Shown: positions 29,461 through 44,107, numbered from the stretch's first letter. The stretch: DNA of 64,000 nucleotides from Rhizophagus clarus (GCA_015698045.1 BLAL01000184.1:1-64000); one strand, 5' to 3'. Notes: generated by a model from the sequence alone, not told the origin. Numbers and translations are program-made.

Positions 29461-30940
29461 ATAATACTTTTTCAGTTTTAAAAACTGAAATAAGTAATTT
29501 AAATATATTTTTTTTTAAAAAAAAAATATTCAGTTTAAACAAACTGAAAATAATTTAAATAAAAATTTTTTTTTAATAATTTAGGACGAAAAGAAAAAAA
29601 AGATTACAGTAATTCGCAATTATATAATTGATCCATAATCTCATAATTTGAAACTGCAGTTACATAATTTAAAAATTATATAATCAGCCATAATTTCAAT
29701 TGTGCTGCCGTAATTAATACGATAGGATAATTTAATTATGACATATCTGCATTTTTAAAATTTGAAACTGTAATTATTATGGCATATTATGTTAGGTATA
29801 ATGCCATAATTAAATCAATTACGCTGAGAATTATAATAATTATCACTTATAAAAACTTTTTTTAATCTTGCTATTTTAGCAAAAAAATTAATTTGATATA
29901 TTTATATATCATTTTTTTTTAACTTAAATATGATTATCAAAATTAAAAATATTTTCGTTCAAATATAATTTAACAAGAAAATTAAAAAAGAATAAAAAGA
30001 CTGGAAAGAAGATTGGTAAAAATGTGCTAAACTTGTACATTATATTTTATTATACAATTTTGTATTACTATGTACAAGATGTGTAAAATTAAGAATTTTC
30101 ATATTTTTAGTGACATAATATGTGCACAAAAAAATTTCAATGTGCACATATGCACATTGTGCACATAGATTTTATACACTGATCTTAGAACATATTAATT
30201 AATAGATTATAACATCCTAGGACATATTAATCTTGAACAAGTAGTGTCTTAAGACATGTTAATATATTAATATATTAACATGTCTTAGGATATTACTCAT
30301 CTTTAAATATAACAAATTTAGTGTTCTAGCAATTTCTATTTAGTATAGAATGGGTTTGTTATATAACACCTATAAATTTTGATTAATAAAATAATAAGCA
30401 TATACTAGTTTATATAAATATATTATATGAATATGTAAACTTTCTACTTCAAAAAATTTGGTATATATTTAATATATTGAATTCAATTCTATCCTAAAAA
30501 ATTCTAGCTAAATTTATAATGTAATTTTGCATAACATAAATTTTATAAACAAATCACCATTTGTTTATTGATTACTGATAACCTTAATTAACATTATAAA
30601 ATTGATCTGAATTAGTTTATAATTATATGACTTGTTCAATATAATGAATACATGGCTAATATATTGGAGCTGATCAAGTCAAATTCAAATGCAGTATATA
30701 GGAATTTATTATAAAAGTTTAGTATATGTATATTCAGTGTAAATATTATAAAAAATCAGTTCTGTAAATTTGGATTCAATATATTAAATGGTTAGTACAT
30801 ACAGATTCGTTATATTTAAAGATGACTGTATTTTTAAATAATATTTGGGCAAAATTAGATTTATTAAATAATAAAATCAATAAAAAATAGAATTTTTTAT
30901 TGGGTAAAAAAGGAAAAAATATTATGCATAGAAGGGGGTA
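29461..30940. other. AT-rich spacer, no gene seen
   Basis: Low-complexity A/T-rich DNA with repeated ATAATT motifs. It includes a 38-bp perfect palindrome at 30,250-30,287 (arm TAAGACATGTTAATATATT). No reading frame of note. Confidence 0.6.
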
Positions 30941-30946
30941 TTGAGA

Positions 30947-31197
30947 ACTTCAAATATCTTTTATTTAGGATAGATATAATGTATAATAAATTTTTTAACT
31001 TAGGATATCTTAGTCAATATTAATACTCAAAATAAAATTTATATTATTGGATTCCTCTTATTGAAATGAATCCAATGATATAAATTTCATCAAAATCCAA
31101 TTAGTAGAAATTTTAAAATAGGAGTATGTAGAATAAGAAATTTGTAAAAATATTTCTGAAATAAGCAATTTTTTAAAAATTTTATATGATCAATAAG

Positions 31198-31204
<7 letters not shown>
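30947..31204 (+). repeat. Left arm of a ~260-bp imperfect inverted repeat
   Basis: This segment is about 75-80% identical by eye to the reverse complement of 33,805-34,072. Shared blocks include GATATCTTAGTCAATATTAA, AAAATCCAAT and CTGAAATAAGCAA. A LINE was inserted later at the inner end of this arm. Confidence 0.8.
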
Positions 31205-31228
<24 letters not shown>

Positions 31229-33637
31229 GGTGATGAAATCGTATATACATTTATTAGGTTAGATAGGATTACATAGCAATCTCTTCTATTCTATATGTAA
31301 TACTCCCAGCCTAAGCCAGTCCAGACATTCACCCTTCCATAGTCAAAATTAAAATAATTAACACCATCAACTACATTAAAATAAAAAATAAAAATTAAAA
31401 ATAAAATAATCAGCTTAAATAATGGTCTCATTTAAAAAACATTTAATCAGTGGGAGAGGTCGAAAGGAAGGTAACCAAGGATCCAGTACCGACGTCTTGA
31501 TCCAACCATTAACAGCCTTCCAAACTAATGGGATAGCTTGTTGTTTTCGTTTTGAGCGAGAGCGATGATCGAGGGGCGGTGGAGTAGGTACATCCATGAA
31601 GATATCGTCATAGATTTCAATGTCCCTTGATTTACGGGAGGGTCAAGTTGATGGGTTGTCAGCCGTGGTCAGTCTAACGACGCCTCTATTTGTAGATGAC
31701 GTAGTAGAAGAAAATTGCGATGATTGAGTAGTAGAATTAGAGATCCCATAACGATTGTCTGCCGCATCTTCGGAATATCGATCATTCAGGTCGCTTTTAA
31801 GTTTAGATCATTTCATGGATGTCGAGATGCTCCTCGATTTCTCCCAATTGGCATTGTTATCGCAACGCGGTATCCAAATCAAGCGTTTAAATGCTAGAAT
31901 AGTTCAGATTAAAAGATTAGCTAATATGGCTTGAGCCAAGGCCTTAGTCGTGCGAAAGGAGCGTTTAATGTGGTTTGTCCATGTCAAGTCGGCTTTCAGG
32001 CTTAAGGCTGATAGCTTATATCGGTGAAATTCGATCAAGGTCGCCGAGAGTCCCATGATATTAATTAAACAATCGCAAATAATTTGATCATCCGGAGGTT
32101 TGGCTTCAAGTGACTTTTTTGTAATTTGATAAAATTCCTGTCTGATCGTGTGATAAAGCGTATCCCATTGAGAGTGGTAACTATGACAAGATAATAAATG
32201 GGACCACGTTTCTTCTTCAATAGAACAGCCTGTACATCAGTAATTGTTATATAAATTGGAGTTTCGTTGCTGTAAGGTTGTGCCCACCGGGAGGCCTTGA
32301 TGGAATAGCTTTATGCAGAAGCAAAGAAGCGAATTGATACGCGTGCTGAGGCAGCAAAAGCCCTTAAACTGTGCTAAGATAATCCATGTTATCTTCCAAT
32401 CGACCGACCCTGAATTATTGTGACAAAAATCCTTTTAGAGCGATAAAAGAGACCATTCTGAAGCTTCATATATAGAAAGTAAACTTGTAATAAATTTCCT
32501 TAAATTATTTTCTATAGGAATGCTATCAAACCTAGGGAAAAATCTCAAATCATGATTAATAAAGTCTATACTATTATTAAAACAATTCTGATTACTTAAA
32601 CCTATATTAGCAGCTATGTCTGCTTGATCCTTTCCATAAATACCAGTATGTCCCTTTACTTTATGCCAATGAATATTCAAAGCTTTTTCGTTCAAGATCA
32701 TACAAATCTTAATCAATAAAAGATTGTTAGGTTGCTTTAGTCGTAAATTAGTCCTCTGTGCCTTCCAATTGTTGATAGCATCAAGTGCGCATTGGCTGTC
32801 CGTGTATAGATTGATGTTAGTCGTCATAGGCGTGATTAAAAGAGCCAAAAAGATGGCTACCAGTTCAGCACAGGTAGATGACGGCCAATCTTTAAGTCTT
32901 GATGAAATTGTAATGGGTTGACTGTCAGTCCTATCCACGAATACACCTGCTCCCATAGTTAACAATGAAACATCAGCAGCGTAATGTGAGATGGTGTTTT
33001 CGATATGTCCTAACTGCATGGATCCATCTGTGTATATATCCAAAATCCTTTCAGTTGAGTGGTCGGCTAAAAGATCTTGATGGGCATCCAATAGGTTGTC
33101 ACGCAAATTCACGTCATCGATCCACCTGTGAATCCATCTAGATCTGTCATAATCATCTGAAAAACTATGTAAGATGTGACATCGCCCATTCTCTGCACTT
33201 AGTAGTGTCTCACTCAACTCCGTATCCATAGGAGTTATGTTGATATTGGTATTATTATTGTTTGTCGTCACGCTGTCTGCAGCAAAATTTAGAATTTGAG
33301 CCCATTCAGAGTTAATTAAATACTGTCCATCGGAGGTAGATGCCGGCGGAAGTATTCTTATTCTTTCTCTAGGAAAGGATTTGACAGCACTATCTCTTCT
33401 TTGTGAAAATGACACTATTAGCTTATTGCTCTCATTTGTGTATCCTATTATTTGCCCAACTATGATGACCGCTTGATCTATGTTCGGGTGGTACATCGAA
33501 CGATAGTAGGATTTCTTGATTTTGCCAATTACAACGGGACCGAGTGGATCCGCAGGAAAGCATAGAACTAACGCTTTTTTATGACACCCGTCTGATGGTA
33601 AATGAGGTAAATAATTATATAAAGTAGTTCGTAATGA
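31205..33637 (-). mobile_element. 5'-truncated LINE retrotransposon with target duplication
   Basis: The minus-strand 3' end is a poly(A) tract (T-run 31,202-31,228). The flanks GATCAATAAGCAAATTT at 31,188-31,204 and 33,638-33,654 are a 14-17-bp target duplication. The copy contains the 3' part of ORF2 and a 3' UTR; the upstream endonuclease and most of the reverse transcriptase are missing. A related 3' UTR piece occurs at 60,597-60,712. Confidence 0.9.
32435..33637 (-). pseudogene. LINE ORF2 C-terminal part with RNase H domain
   Basis: About 400 residues are open. RNase H1-type motifs are complete: ILDIYTDGSM (Asp), SSTCAELVAIFLAL (Glu), INLYTDSQCALDAI (Asp), and HWHKVKGHTGIYGKDQADIAA (His, Asp). 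Downstream, in shifted frames at about 32,420-31,800, a Cys/His finger (CTGCSIEEETWSHLLSCHSYH-like) follows, as in many fungal LINEs. The ORF is cut at its 5' side by the insertion boundary and broken 3', so it is not functional. The apparent first Met near 33,643 is set by flanking DNA and is not a real start. Confidence 0.85.
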
Positions 33638-33770
33638 GATCAATAAGCAAATTTAAACTCCTTCAGTTTTGCAAAGGCATAACCATAATAACACCTACTG
33701 CTGCTGACCTTTTTGAATGAGTACTTTAATATTAACGTGACCCTAATCTTCAAATAGTCAAACCTAAAGC

Positions 33771-35853
33771 AGGACCCTGAACTATATATAAATAAGTCAG
33801 GGGTTAAGTTTGCTTATTGATCATATAAAATTTTTAAAAAGTTGCTTATTTCAGGGGTATTTTGAAAATTTTGTATCCTACATACCCCTGTATTTAAAAA
33901 ATCTACTGATTGGATTTTAATAAAATTTATATTATTAAATTTGTTATAATGAGACGAAACTAATGATATAAATTTTATATTGATAGCATTAATATTGACT
34001 AAGATATCTTAAATTGAAAATTTTACTATACATCATATTTGACCTAAATAAGAGATGTTTGAGGTTCTCCTAAAGCCTTCACATAACAAGTGGTTACTTT
34101 TACTGTCATGGCTATATATACTAGCCAACTGGTTTTTTGCTATGTTACTTAAGTCCCTAGCTTTTTTTCATCTATGACAAGATTGCACATGAGTTGGACT
34201 TAATACTGGAAGAATAAACAAGAATATATCAATCAAATCTCACGATGATGATATTAGACAAAAGCAAGGTGAAAATACCTGATGATCATGCTGATTTACC
34301 TGATATAAACATGGATGCAGATTGAGAGTACCAATCAAATGCAGTATTGCCTATTTCAGACACTGCCTAATCCACCCAACCTAACACCTTCTAGAAACTG
34401 GTTTTGTCTAAAAGTCAGAAGAAAAAGTTGAAGAAACAAGAGAAGCTAGAGAAAAAGAAATGTTTCCTATAGAATAATACTAATGCTTCTTTCTTGATTG
34501 CATTACTTGGCTCCATCTTTAATGGATAATAACCAATATTCTTAAAGATACCAATATCTATTCCAGAGTCTTCTTCCAAATGTAGCAAACTAAGTGATGA
34601 TATGTCTGCCTCATTTGTCAATAAGAAATATAAAGACAAGAGTAGTATAGGAGATAATAACCTTATTATCACAGGATACCAACTGGATGACAATAAAAAA
34701 ATTCTTGCGTTGTACCTGGTAGTATATAATATCTCTGTTAAATGGAGTAATTACCAACTTCTTAGCGAATTGAACAAATGAGAAAAAGTGGTATCGATCA
34801 GCATGAAAGTGTAAAAGAAATACCAAACTGCAAGGGTTCGACTTATACTCAATCATAATTACCTTAAAGCTTACAATAATGATGACTGAATAGCATCCCT
34901 TGGCTCTCTTCCTGTTTGATGGTTCCCAGTAGCCTGAAGTTTATTTGAAAGAAAATAATGCGAGAAGTTCCAGGCGGCAATCCCAAATATCTCTGATGAT
35001 ATGGCGATTGAGTCACTATTTTCTAATGACATATTGAGCCAATTTTTTATTGACAGCAATCTATAATCATTCAAAATTATTAAAGGGCAGGATGGCTTGC
35101 AGCTTCTTATCAGTTACTTTGCAATATGGGATGCGTTATATAAAAGAATTAATATAAAACAGCTGTGAAATAATTCAGAATTATCTTGGTGCAAATATTC
35201 CACCCCATCCTTTCACTTACCAAAATATGTGCTTAGGGCTCCTGCTGCAGGCATGAATCGTTTCTCTACCAAGATGGTTAGCTATTTTAAAGTAGTGACT
35301 GGATCCAATCGCACGCCTTTTAGGTCACGTAAATTTAATGACAATACTAACACAAGAGATAACAGCCACTCGCTTAAATATGCATCATTTCAGAAATCCT
35401 TATGACATTCAGCATTTTCCAATATGGATAGAGGTTTACACATGTCTAGCAATGTGAATACAAGTAAATTTAACAAGATGAAAAACAAGCAATTGCTGAA
35501 ACAGCTAATTAGTTTATGTTGCTAGCATACTAGAGATAGATGATTAGCCATGGATGGGAGATGTCATCATCCTAACTTTTTCGTTGTTTTAGAGTAGTTT
35601 ATCTTTTAGAATTTTTCTTTTTTGTTATTGATTCCTTTATTCCTTAATAGTATCTTTTAATATCTTAGACTCATAGTAAAATGGGCTCTATGTAGTTCAG
35701 AACATAATTTTGTGTACGTTAGTGATGCCAAGTATCCTTATTTTACCTATTAAATATATGTGGCTCCATAGCCTTTAAAGTTTTAAAAAAAAAAAAAAAA
35801 AATAAGCAAACTTAACTTCTGACTTATTTATATATAGTTTAGGATCCTGGATA
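33771..35853. mobile_element. Possible 2.1-kb element with ~50-bp terminal inverted repeats
   Basis: AGGACCCTGAACTATATATA at 33,771, continuing to GCTTATT at 33,816, is the near-exact inverse of 35,803-35,853 (AATAAGCAAACTTAAC ... AGGATCCT). The interior (34,080-35,785) has no convincing coding frame. A 17-A run (35,786-35,802) abuts the right repeat, so a retroposed sequence may sit inside. The left part overlaps the long inverted repeat described separately, implying a composite, repeatedly invaded structure. Confidence 0.45.
33805..34072 (-). repeat. Right arm of the ~260-bp inverted repeat
   Basis: The inverse partner of 30,947-31,204. Before the LINE arrived, the two arms would have been separated by only about 150 bp, giving a large foldback structure. 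Confidence 0.8.
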
Positions 35854-35941
35854 CTATAATCTATAATATATAGTAATATTTATATAATCTTTACATAAAA
35901 ATATATAATTCTTATTATATTATATATTAAGAAAATTCAAT

Positions 35942-38900
35942 TTAATTTAATAATTTATTAATAATAATTATAATATTATAATATATATAAATTATATAAA
36001 AAAAAAGAATTTTTAAACTAATCCATAACCAATTCCATATGATCTGCTTTTTTAATTTTTTATTCAAATTCTCATCTATTAAAATTTGAATTTTATTTAG
36101 ATCTTCATCTGTTAAAATTTGAACTAATGAATTATTTTTAATTGTATAAGGTTTTTTTGAAAGTTCAGGAATATGAACCATATGTTGTCCAAAATATATC
36201 TTTCCCTGTAAAATATGAATACATTAACATATGTATTTTTGTAGATATTAATTAAAATATTATTAAATATGCATACATTAAATTTATGACAAAGAGCTAA
36301 TGTGGAATATGGTTCTTTAGATATTTCAGCATTTCTATAATTTATACAGATCATATTACATCTCCTGCATGGACCAATAATCTAAGAAATTATTTCCAGT
36401 ATATAAGTACTAATATGCAATATAATTAACTTATATATATAATACTAATATTACCTTAAAAATTTGTTCATCTAATTTAATAAATTTCCACTGATCTTCT
36501 TCAAATTCTTTTGCTCCTTTAATTAAAAAGTTACCACGAAAACAATCTGGTTCCACTTCTTGATTTCCTCCTTCTAAAATTTTTTTATTAATATAATTAA
36601 CACTTGAATGTGATATTATTAAAAATGGTGATTCGTTAGATAATGACAGGGGCATGTTGACAGGCACATCAAAGTATGATTTAATAAAACGGTGCTGAAG
36701 TAAGCTGTTATCTTTTATGGATGTATGTCGTGCCAAACGACATGATACATTAAGAAAGGATGAGAACCACTCATTAATTTCTGATGATGTATATATACAT
36801 GTCTGGATCCTGCAAAGTGTTTATAATTATTTTGACATTAATATATAAGAATATTAATTAACATAATTTTGTGTTAAAAATATATTACTTGTCGCCGCAA
36901 ACCTGTGAGGAACATGTGGAAAATTCAACTGTATTTGGATAAATGCTCAAATCAATATACAATGGTTCCCTGCCTACATACAAGTTTTTGGTTGTTCAAT
37001 AAAATATAAATATTAATGTAAAAATTTATAACAAAATATTATTATAATATTTACCAGGAGCTGACACTACGAGTAATCCTTCATCTCTTATAATTTCTGG
37101 ACAAATTAAGGTCATTCGAGGAAGTCTAATGACAAGATATTTCAAAAGCTATTGAGGAATCCCTTTTAAAAAATTTCTCACAAATCTACCTTTTTTGCCT
37201 TAATGCATTGCCAGTTCCTGCATCCACCAACATCCATTCACGATCATACATAAGTCCTTGACTAGTTATGGGCCATGAGATTGATGACGAAATGCTAAAC
37301 CCACGACATGATTTAATAGGAACTGATAAATTAAATTAAAGTTGATTAAAGTTAAAATGAATTGACAAATTTATTAATAAAAAGAATAATATTTACTTAC
37401 ATAGCGTTATTTTTTCTAAAACTAAGTTTTGGCTAAATGAAGTAGAATTATGTATTATTGAATCCGGTGCTGTCTCAACCTCAACATAATACTTCTTAAA
37501 GAAGTCCATCCATATAAGAATGTCATCAATTGTTGACATTGCACCAACGGAAATCCGAATCGCACCTGCTGGTTTTCCATTCCACATATCTTGATCGTCG
37601 TGACATGTTTTTCCACTATGAAAGCTATCTATTATGTCTTCAGAATCCAATTTTGTCCATCTCGCAACGCTGCCTGGATTACAAAGTCTCCCTGTTCTAA
37701 TGTGAATATTATTCACGCTTGCTAACCTTTCTAATTCAAGATATCCAACCCAAGATCCGTCTGCACGTTTCGCATTAAAACTGAAAACAGGACCTTGAAG
37801 TGTACTATTTGAAAAATCTCTATCTGAGTAGACATCACAAACGGGTTGCCCATTATAATGACGTAGAGATTTCATACTTCTACTCAGATAAATAATTAAA
37901 GAGGTGACGTGATTTTTGATGAGATCAAAGTTGCTATATAGACGTTCCGATGTATCAAACGCGTGGTCTAGAGCAATAATATCAAGGAAATTGACTGTGC
38001 CGTCTTCATAACGTTCATGTAAGGGTTTGCGAAATTTCTGCCATGGTCTATCATACACGATTGAGTCGACTATAGAAGAAAATGTGTTATATTATACTAC
38101 ATACTATTTCTATCAACACTTTGAATACCAAGGTAAAAAAAAAAAAGCTATTTACGAGTGCCGCCACCAAAGTATCTTTTTCTCAGTATTGGTCCTAATT
38201 CGCTCTTTACAATTAATGCTCCTAGTCCAGTGGGGTAACCGAACATCTTATAAAAACTAACAGTGATAAAATCCGGAGATGCATCTACCTCAGACAATGA
38301 AAGTAAAGATGATGAAACATAAGCAGCAGCATCCAATAAGACTAAAGTTTTTGAATTATTATTTTTACTATATTTTTTGATCTTCCGAATCCAATTTAAT
38401 GGGAACCTTAATCCAGAGAAATTACATTGTGCTGGATAAGCAAAAAGGTTGTAAATTATATTATTTTGAAGAGATATCCCTTGTTGATAATCGTTTTGAA
38501 ATTCCTGCTGAGTTCCATGTAAAGTATCACTTAACTCTACTCTGGGTAATGCGTTAGTTGAATAATGATTTTCGCATTGTACGGATTCCATTTCCGGATC
38601 GCTATTAAATAGGGAGATGAAATCATCCTCAGTTATCGCTTGAATAATTTTCGCATCGGCTTCTTCTGCAAATTTTCTTAACCCGATAAGACTATTGTGG
38701 GATTCTCTCAAATACTTGTAAGAGCTTTGATCCGGTGTCCATGGAAACATTTCTCCAACTAATTTGATAGCAGCTGTGGCGTTTTGAGTAAATATAACTT
38801 GATAGTCACCAGGATTGGCATTAAAATGCCTTAGAACTCGATCACGAACTTTATCTAATCTTTGATTACACAGTTGTGAACTAGGCGAATTTGCGTGAGG

Positions 38901-39198
38901 ATTACCGTAAAGGTTATTGGTGAGATCAGTTGTGAAAGAAGTAAGAGCACTTTTGGCATAAGTAGTTGTTGCAGTATGATCAAGGAAAACGACACCTATA
39001 ATATCGGAAATAAGTATCAAATTTGTAATAAATTGCTGTCAACACGAATTTACCTTTAAGTTGAGGATATTCTTCTTCGCGTATTTGATCAATTTTGCCG
39101 CAATAACCATATTGTATATTAAATTCTTTTAAGAAGGCGGTCTTTTCTGCGTTAAAATCTTTTAAGTCTGGTTTGTATTCGAGAGAATCAAGAGCCAT
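35942..39198 (-). CDS. Molybdenum cofactor sulfurase (MOCOS/ABA3-type)
   Basis: About nine minus-strand exons (first 39198-39053, then about 38995-38156, 38069-37401, 37322 onward) build the class V aminotransferase-like domain. Motifs are VVFLDHTATTTY, NPHANSPSS, FTQNATAAIKLVGE, LLDAAAYVS, the PLP-lysine motif SFYKMFGYPTGLGAL and YFGGGT. The Cys motif reads RTGRLCNPGS, keeping the central Cys but lacking the flanking cysteines usual in RTGCFCNPGAC. C-terminal exons encode the MOSC module (PIKSCRGFS, GLMYDREWMLVD, FRGNFLI). The enzyme adds the terminal sulfur to Moco for xanthine dehydrogenase/aldehyde oxidase-type enzymes. The last exon ends in an odd hydrophobic tail, so the 3' end near 35,942 is uncertain. 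Confidence 0.85.
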
Positions 39199-39514
39199 GG
39201 AAAAGAAGGTAAATTTTTGCTTTGCATGTAAGACAAGAATGTTATGACGAGATACTACTTTAGTGATTATATAATCGAAATTAAATTAAAAATTTCCATA
39301 TTTGGAAACAATTGGACTGGTGAATTTACATCAAATTCCATTTAGGATGTTCGAACCAAATAGTTCGCAAGAAAATATTTTGTAAAAAATTCGTATATAA
39401 AAAAATCTCGTGATTCTATTGGATGATCAAGATTGCTGCGGATTTTGTTAAAATGCATAAATTCTGTTTTTATGCCGGTTTTCTACTAGAGCAGAAATTT
39501 CGGGTCCCATTAAT

Positions 39515-40931
39515 ATGTGTTTTCACTCAAATAATGAGGAGCATAACGATAAGGACATTGCCTGTTTGCATTCAGATCATATATCTGAGGATAGAATTTC
39601 TGACTCAAAAGTTATTAAATGGGTTTCAAGCGTACCGGAAAGTGGTTCTGCTTTAAAGGCACAAGATGCAGATTCCCAGCTTTCTCACGAAAGTTGGATA
39701 TCGATAATATTTACACCAGCAATAAAACATTTGATTGCCGGTGGTATAGCGGGTGCAGTAAGCAGAACTGTAGTAAGTCCTTTAGAGAGGATGAAAATTT
39801 TATTCCAAGTGCGTATAACAAATAAATAACCTTTTAATATTAGTTAAACCCCCTCTTTTTGGAATATTTAAATTTTTGGACCCATCCAATATTAGATCAT
39901 TTTTTTTTTCTTTTTTATGGACGCGTTTATAATAAATAGGTACAAGGACCAGAGCCAGCTTCATATCGTGGAATAATACCCACAATCGGGAAAATATGGC
40001 GAGAAGAAGGGTGGATTGGTATGTTGAGAGGAAATGGGACAAATGTGATAAGAATTGTACCATATAGTGCAACTCAATTTGCGGCGTACGAAAAATATAA
40101 AAGGGTATGTATCTTTTATTTACAATTAACGATGACATGATAGACAATAATGCATGATGAATTCTTTCATTTATCAAATCAACTGCTCAATGTTTTATTA
40201 TTATTGTTATTTTTTAGCTTCTTATGGAAGAAGGAAAAAATGAACTTGATGCACCAAGACGTCTCACTGCAGGTGCACTGGCCGGAATAACGTCTGTCTC
40301 ATGTACATATCCACTTGATATAGTACGCACAAGACTTTCAGTACAATCTGCAAGCCTGTCCGGTAAAGAAGTTAATAAAAAATTCCCAGGTATCTGGAAA
40401 ACAATGAAAATTATTTATCATACGGAGGGTGGTATTGTAGCATTATATCGTGGATTATCACCAACTCTGATGGTAAAATCTATTTTAATTCTGTGCTAGA
40501 AATAATTTCATTTTTATGGAATTTGTCTTATTAGTTACTAATAAAGAATTCGATCGACTTTTTAGGGTGTGGCTCCATATGTAGCGTTGAATTTTCACTC
40601 CTATGAGGTGCTACGCAAATATTTCACTCCGAAAGATCAAACTTCTCCGCCAGTTGCACAAAAACTTTTGTGTGGTGCTCTTGCGGGGACATTTGCTCAA
40701 ACGATAACGTACCCTTTGGACGTATTACGACGAAGAATGCAGGTAACAGGGATGCCGGGTGTCACATATAAATACACAAGTACATGGGATGCATTAAAAA
40801 AGTTGATTTCTAAAGAAGGTATTAAAGGATTGTATAAGGGAATGGTTCCTAATTATTTAAAAGTTGCCCCTGCAATAGGCGTGAGTTTTGTAACTTATGA
40901 GGCGTGTAAGGAGATAATGGATGGTGGGTAA
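39515..40931 (+). CDS. Mitochondrial carrier (SLC25 family, SLC25A42/YPR011C-like)
   Basis: Four exons (39515-39808, 39940-40104, 40218-40472, 40566-40931) give about 360 residues. All three carrier repeats are present, with [15 protein letters not shown] and YPLDVLRRR signatures and matching [32 protein letters not shown] motifs. It is an inner mitochondrial membrane exchanger. The arrangement is closest in my memory to the CoA/nucleotide (SLC25A42, A16, A24) branch, but the substrate cannot be fixed from sequence here. The N-terminal 60 residues are acidic and unrelated to the carrier fold, without EF-hands. Neighbouring MOCOS is divergent, with about 315 bp between starts. Confidence 0.88.
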
Positions 40932-41250
40932 TGAGATCAAAATTACGAATTAAGACTATCTTAATGTGTATATTTATTTAAATGAACACTTTTATTTGAA
41001 TTTTGAAAATTATTAATTATTTAATTCTTGGAATTTTAATATGATTGTCTCTTTCAATAGAGGAAAAATAGTTTTTTTTTGTAAATTTGAACAATTGGTC
41101 ACGTTAACGTGTAGTGAAATCATGAGATTTAAGTTATGTATATTGAACACTTTGTGTCACCGAATTGATTACAGACTTACAGTGGTTATCGGGAATGTCG
41201 ATAAAGCTAAATTATTTTCTTTTTTTTTTCGAGATCTACTTCTATCGAAG

Positions 41251-42376
41251 ATGTTTCGTCTTAGTAACATTGCCAAACGTGGTATACCTAGAGTATCATT
41301 AGCAACCGGTACATAGATTTTTTTCTGATAATTGACGTTTGAAGCTCGTTTTTCGGGTATATCTCAGTTCTAAATAAGTAAACGTATTTACGAACAAATC
41401 TTGAATTTCAGGCCTACGTCCAACTTTTTATCCGTTAGTTTCTCAAATTTCACGTAATTTTTCCAATACACTATTTCAGCGCTATCCTATTGAACAAAAA
41501 CCTTCACCACCACCACCGCCGCCACAAAAACCTTTAAAAACCGTAACTGCTAAACCAAAAGCACCAGCACCAACCGTACTTGATTATACTGCAAATTTAT
41601 TTTTATTAACTGAAATTTTTAGAGGAATGTGGCTAGTACTTGAACAATTTTTTAGACCTCCTTATACTATTTTTTATCCTTATGAAAAAGGTCCATTAAG
41701 TCCTCGATTTAGGGGTGAACATGCGTTGAGAAGATATCCTACAGGTAAATACCAATGAACGATGTAATTAATTTATTATTAATCATTTTTTTTTTTTTTT
41801 ACGAATGGTAATCTAAAAGGCGAAGAAAGGTAATTATCATTATTTTATTTTCAATATCCTATCTTTTTTATAAAAATAACATTAATTCAATATTTTTAGA
41901 TGCATTGCTTGTAAACTCTGTGAGGTTGTTTGTCCTGCGCTGGCAATTACCATTGAGGCTGAAGCTAGAGATGATGGAAGTCGTCGTACAACGCGTTATG
42001 ACATTGATATGACAAAGTGCATGTAAGTAGACTCGTTGGTTAATAAGTTCAATTTTATAACCGATTTATAATGTCTAAACTAAAAAATTTTTTTGGTGTT
42101 TCAATTTCAAGTTACTGTGGACTTTGTCAGGTAAAAAAAAGTAATAAAAATGAACATGTATTTATTTTCCTTAAATTATTAATTCAATTTCTTGTTTAAT
42201 TGATATCAATTCAGGAGGCATGTCCTGTTGATGCAATTGTGGAAGGTCCTAATTTTGAATTTTCTACAGAGACACGCGAAGAATTACTATATAATAAAGA
42301 AAAACTACTGGCAAACGGTGATAAATGGGAACCTGAGATTGCTAAAAATTTAGAAGCTAATCAATATTATGTGTGA
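41251..42376 (+). CDS. NDUFS8: NADH:ubiquinone oxidoreductase 23-kDa subunit (NDUFS8/Nuo8-type)
   Basis: Six exons are predicted: 41251-41308, 41412-41744, 41820-41829 (10 nt), 41900-42022, 42112-42130 (19 nt), 42215-42376. The protein has a mitochondrial presequence ([11 protein letters not shown]), a proline run (SPPPPPPPQ), the conserved [30 protein letters not shown] block, and two ferredoxin-like 4Fe-4S motifs, [12 protein letters not shown] and CIYCGLCQEACP. These carry clusters N6a and N6b in the matrix arm of complex I. The two tiny exons are forced by conserved protein sequence: the 10-nt exon supplies GEER, the 19-nt exon YCGLCQ. Confidence 0.93.
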
Positions 42377-42536
42377 TTTATTGATTAATGCCAAGTTCAA
42401 ATTGATTTTTTTTATTTTTTTTTATTTGTATATAAAAAATTTGTATTATTTTTAATATAAACCAATAATATTTAAAAATAGGAAATTCTCACACACAAGG
42501 TTTTTAACAATAAATAAAATCATACTTGAGAAAATA

Positions 42537-44002
<1,466 letters not shown>

Positions 44003-44107
44003 ATTGAGCGAGAAATAATCAGATCTACAATGTCGATCTATTTAACCAATATTTGTGAAACAGATGTAGATAACTCCAAAAAATTCAATAGGTTAAGAAC
44101 GTTTCTA

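Noticed and set aside
34415-35074. Minus-strand frames of 67-92 residues
   Set aside because: No motif, overlapping frames and no consistent codon pattern within unassigned repeat DNA.
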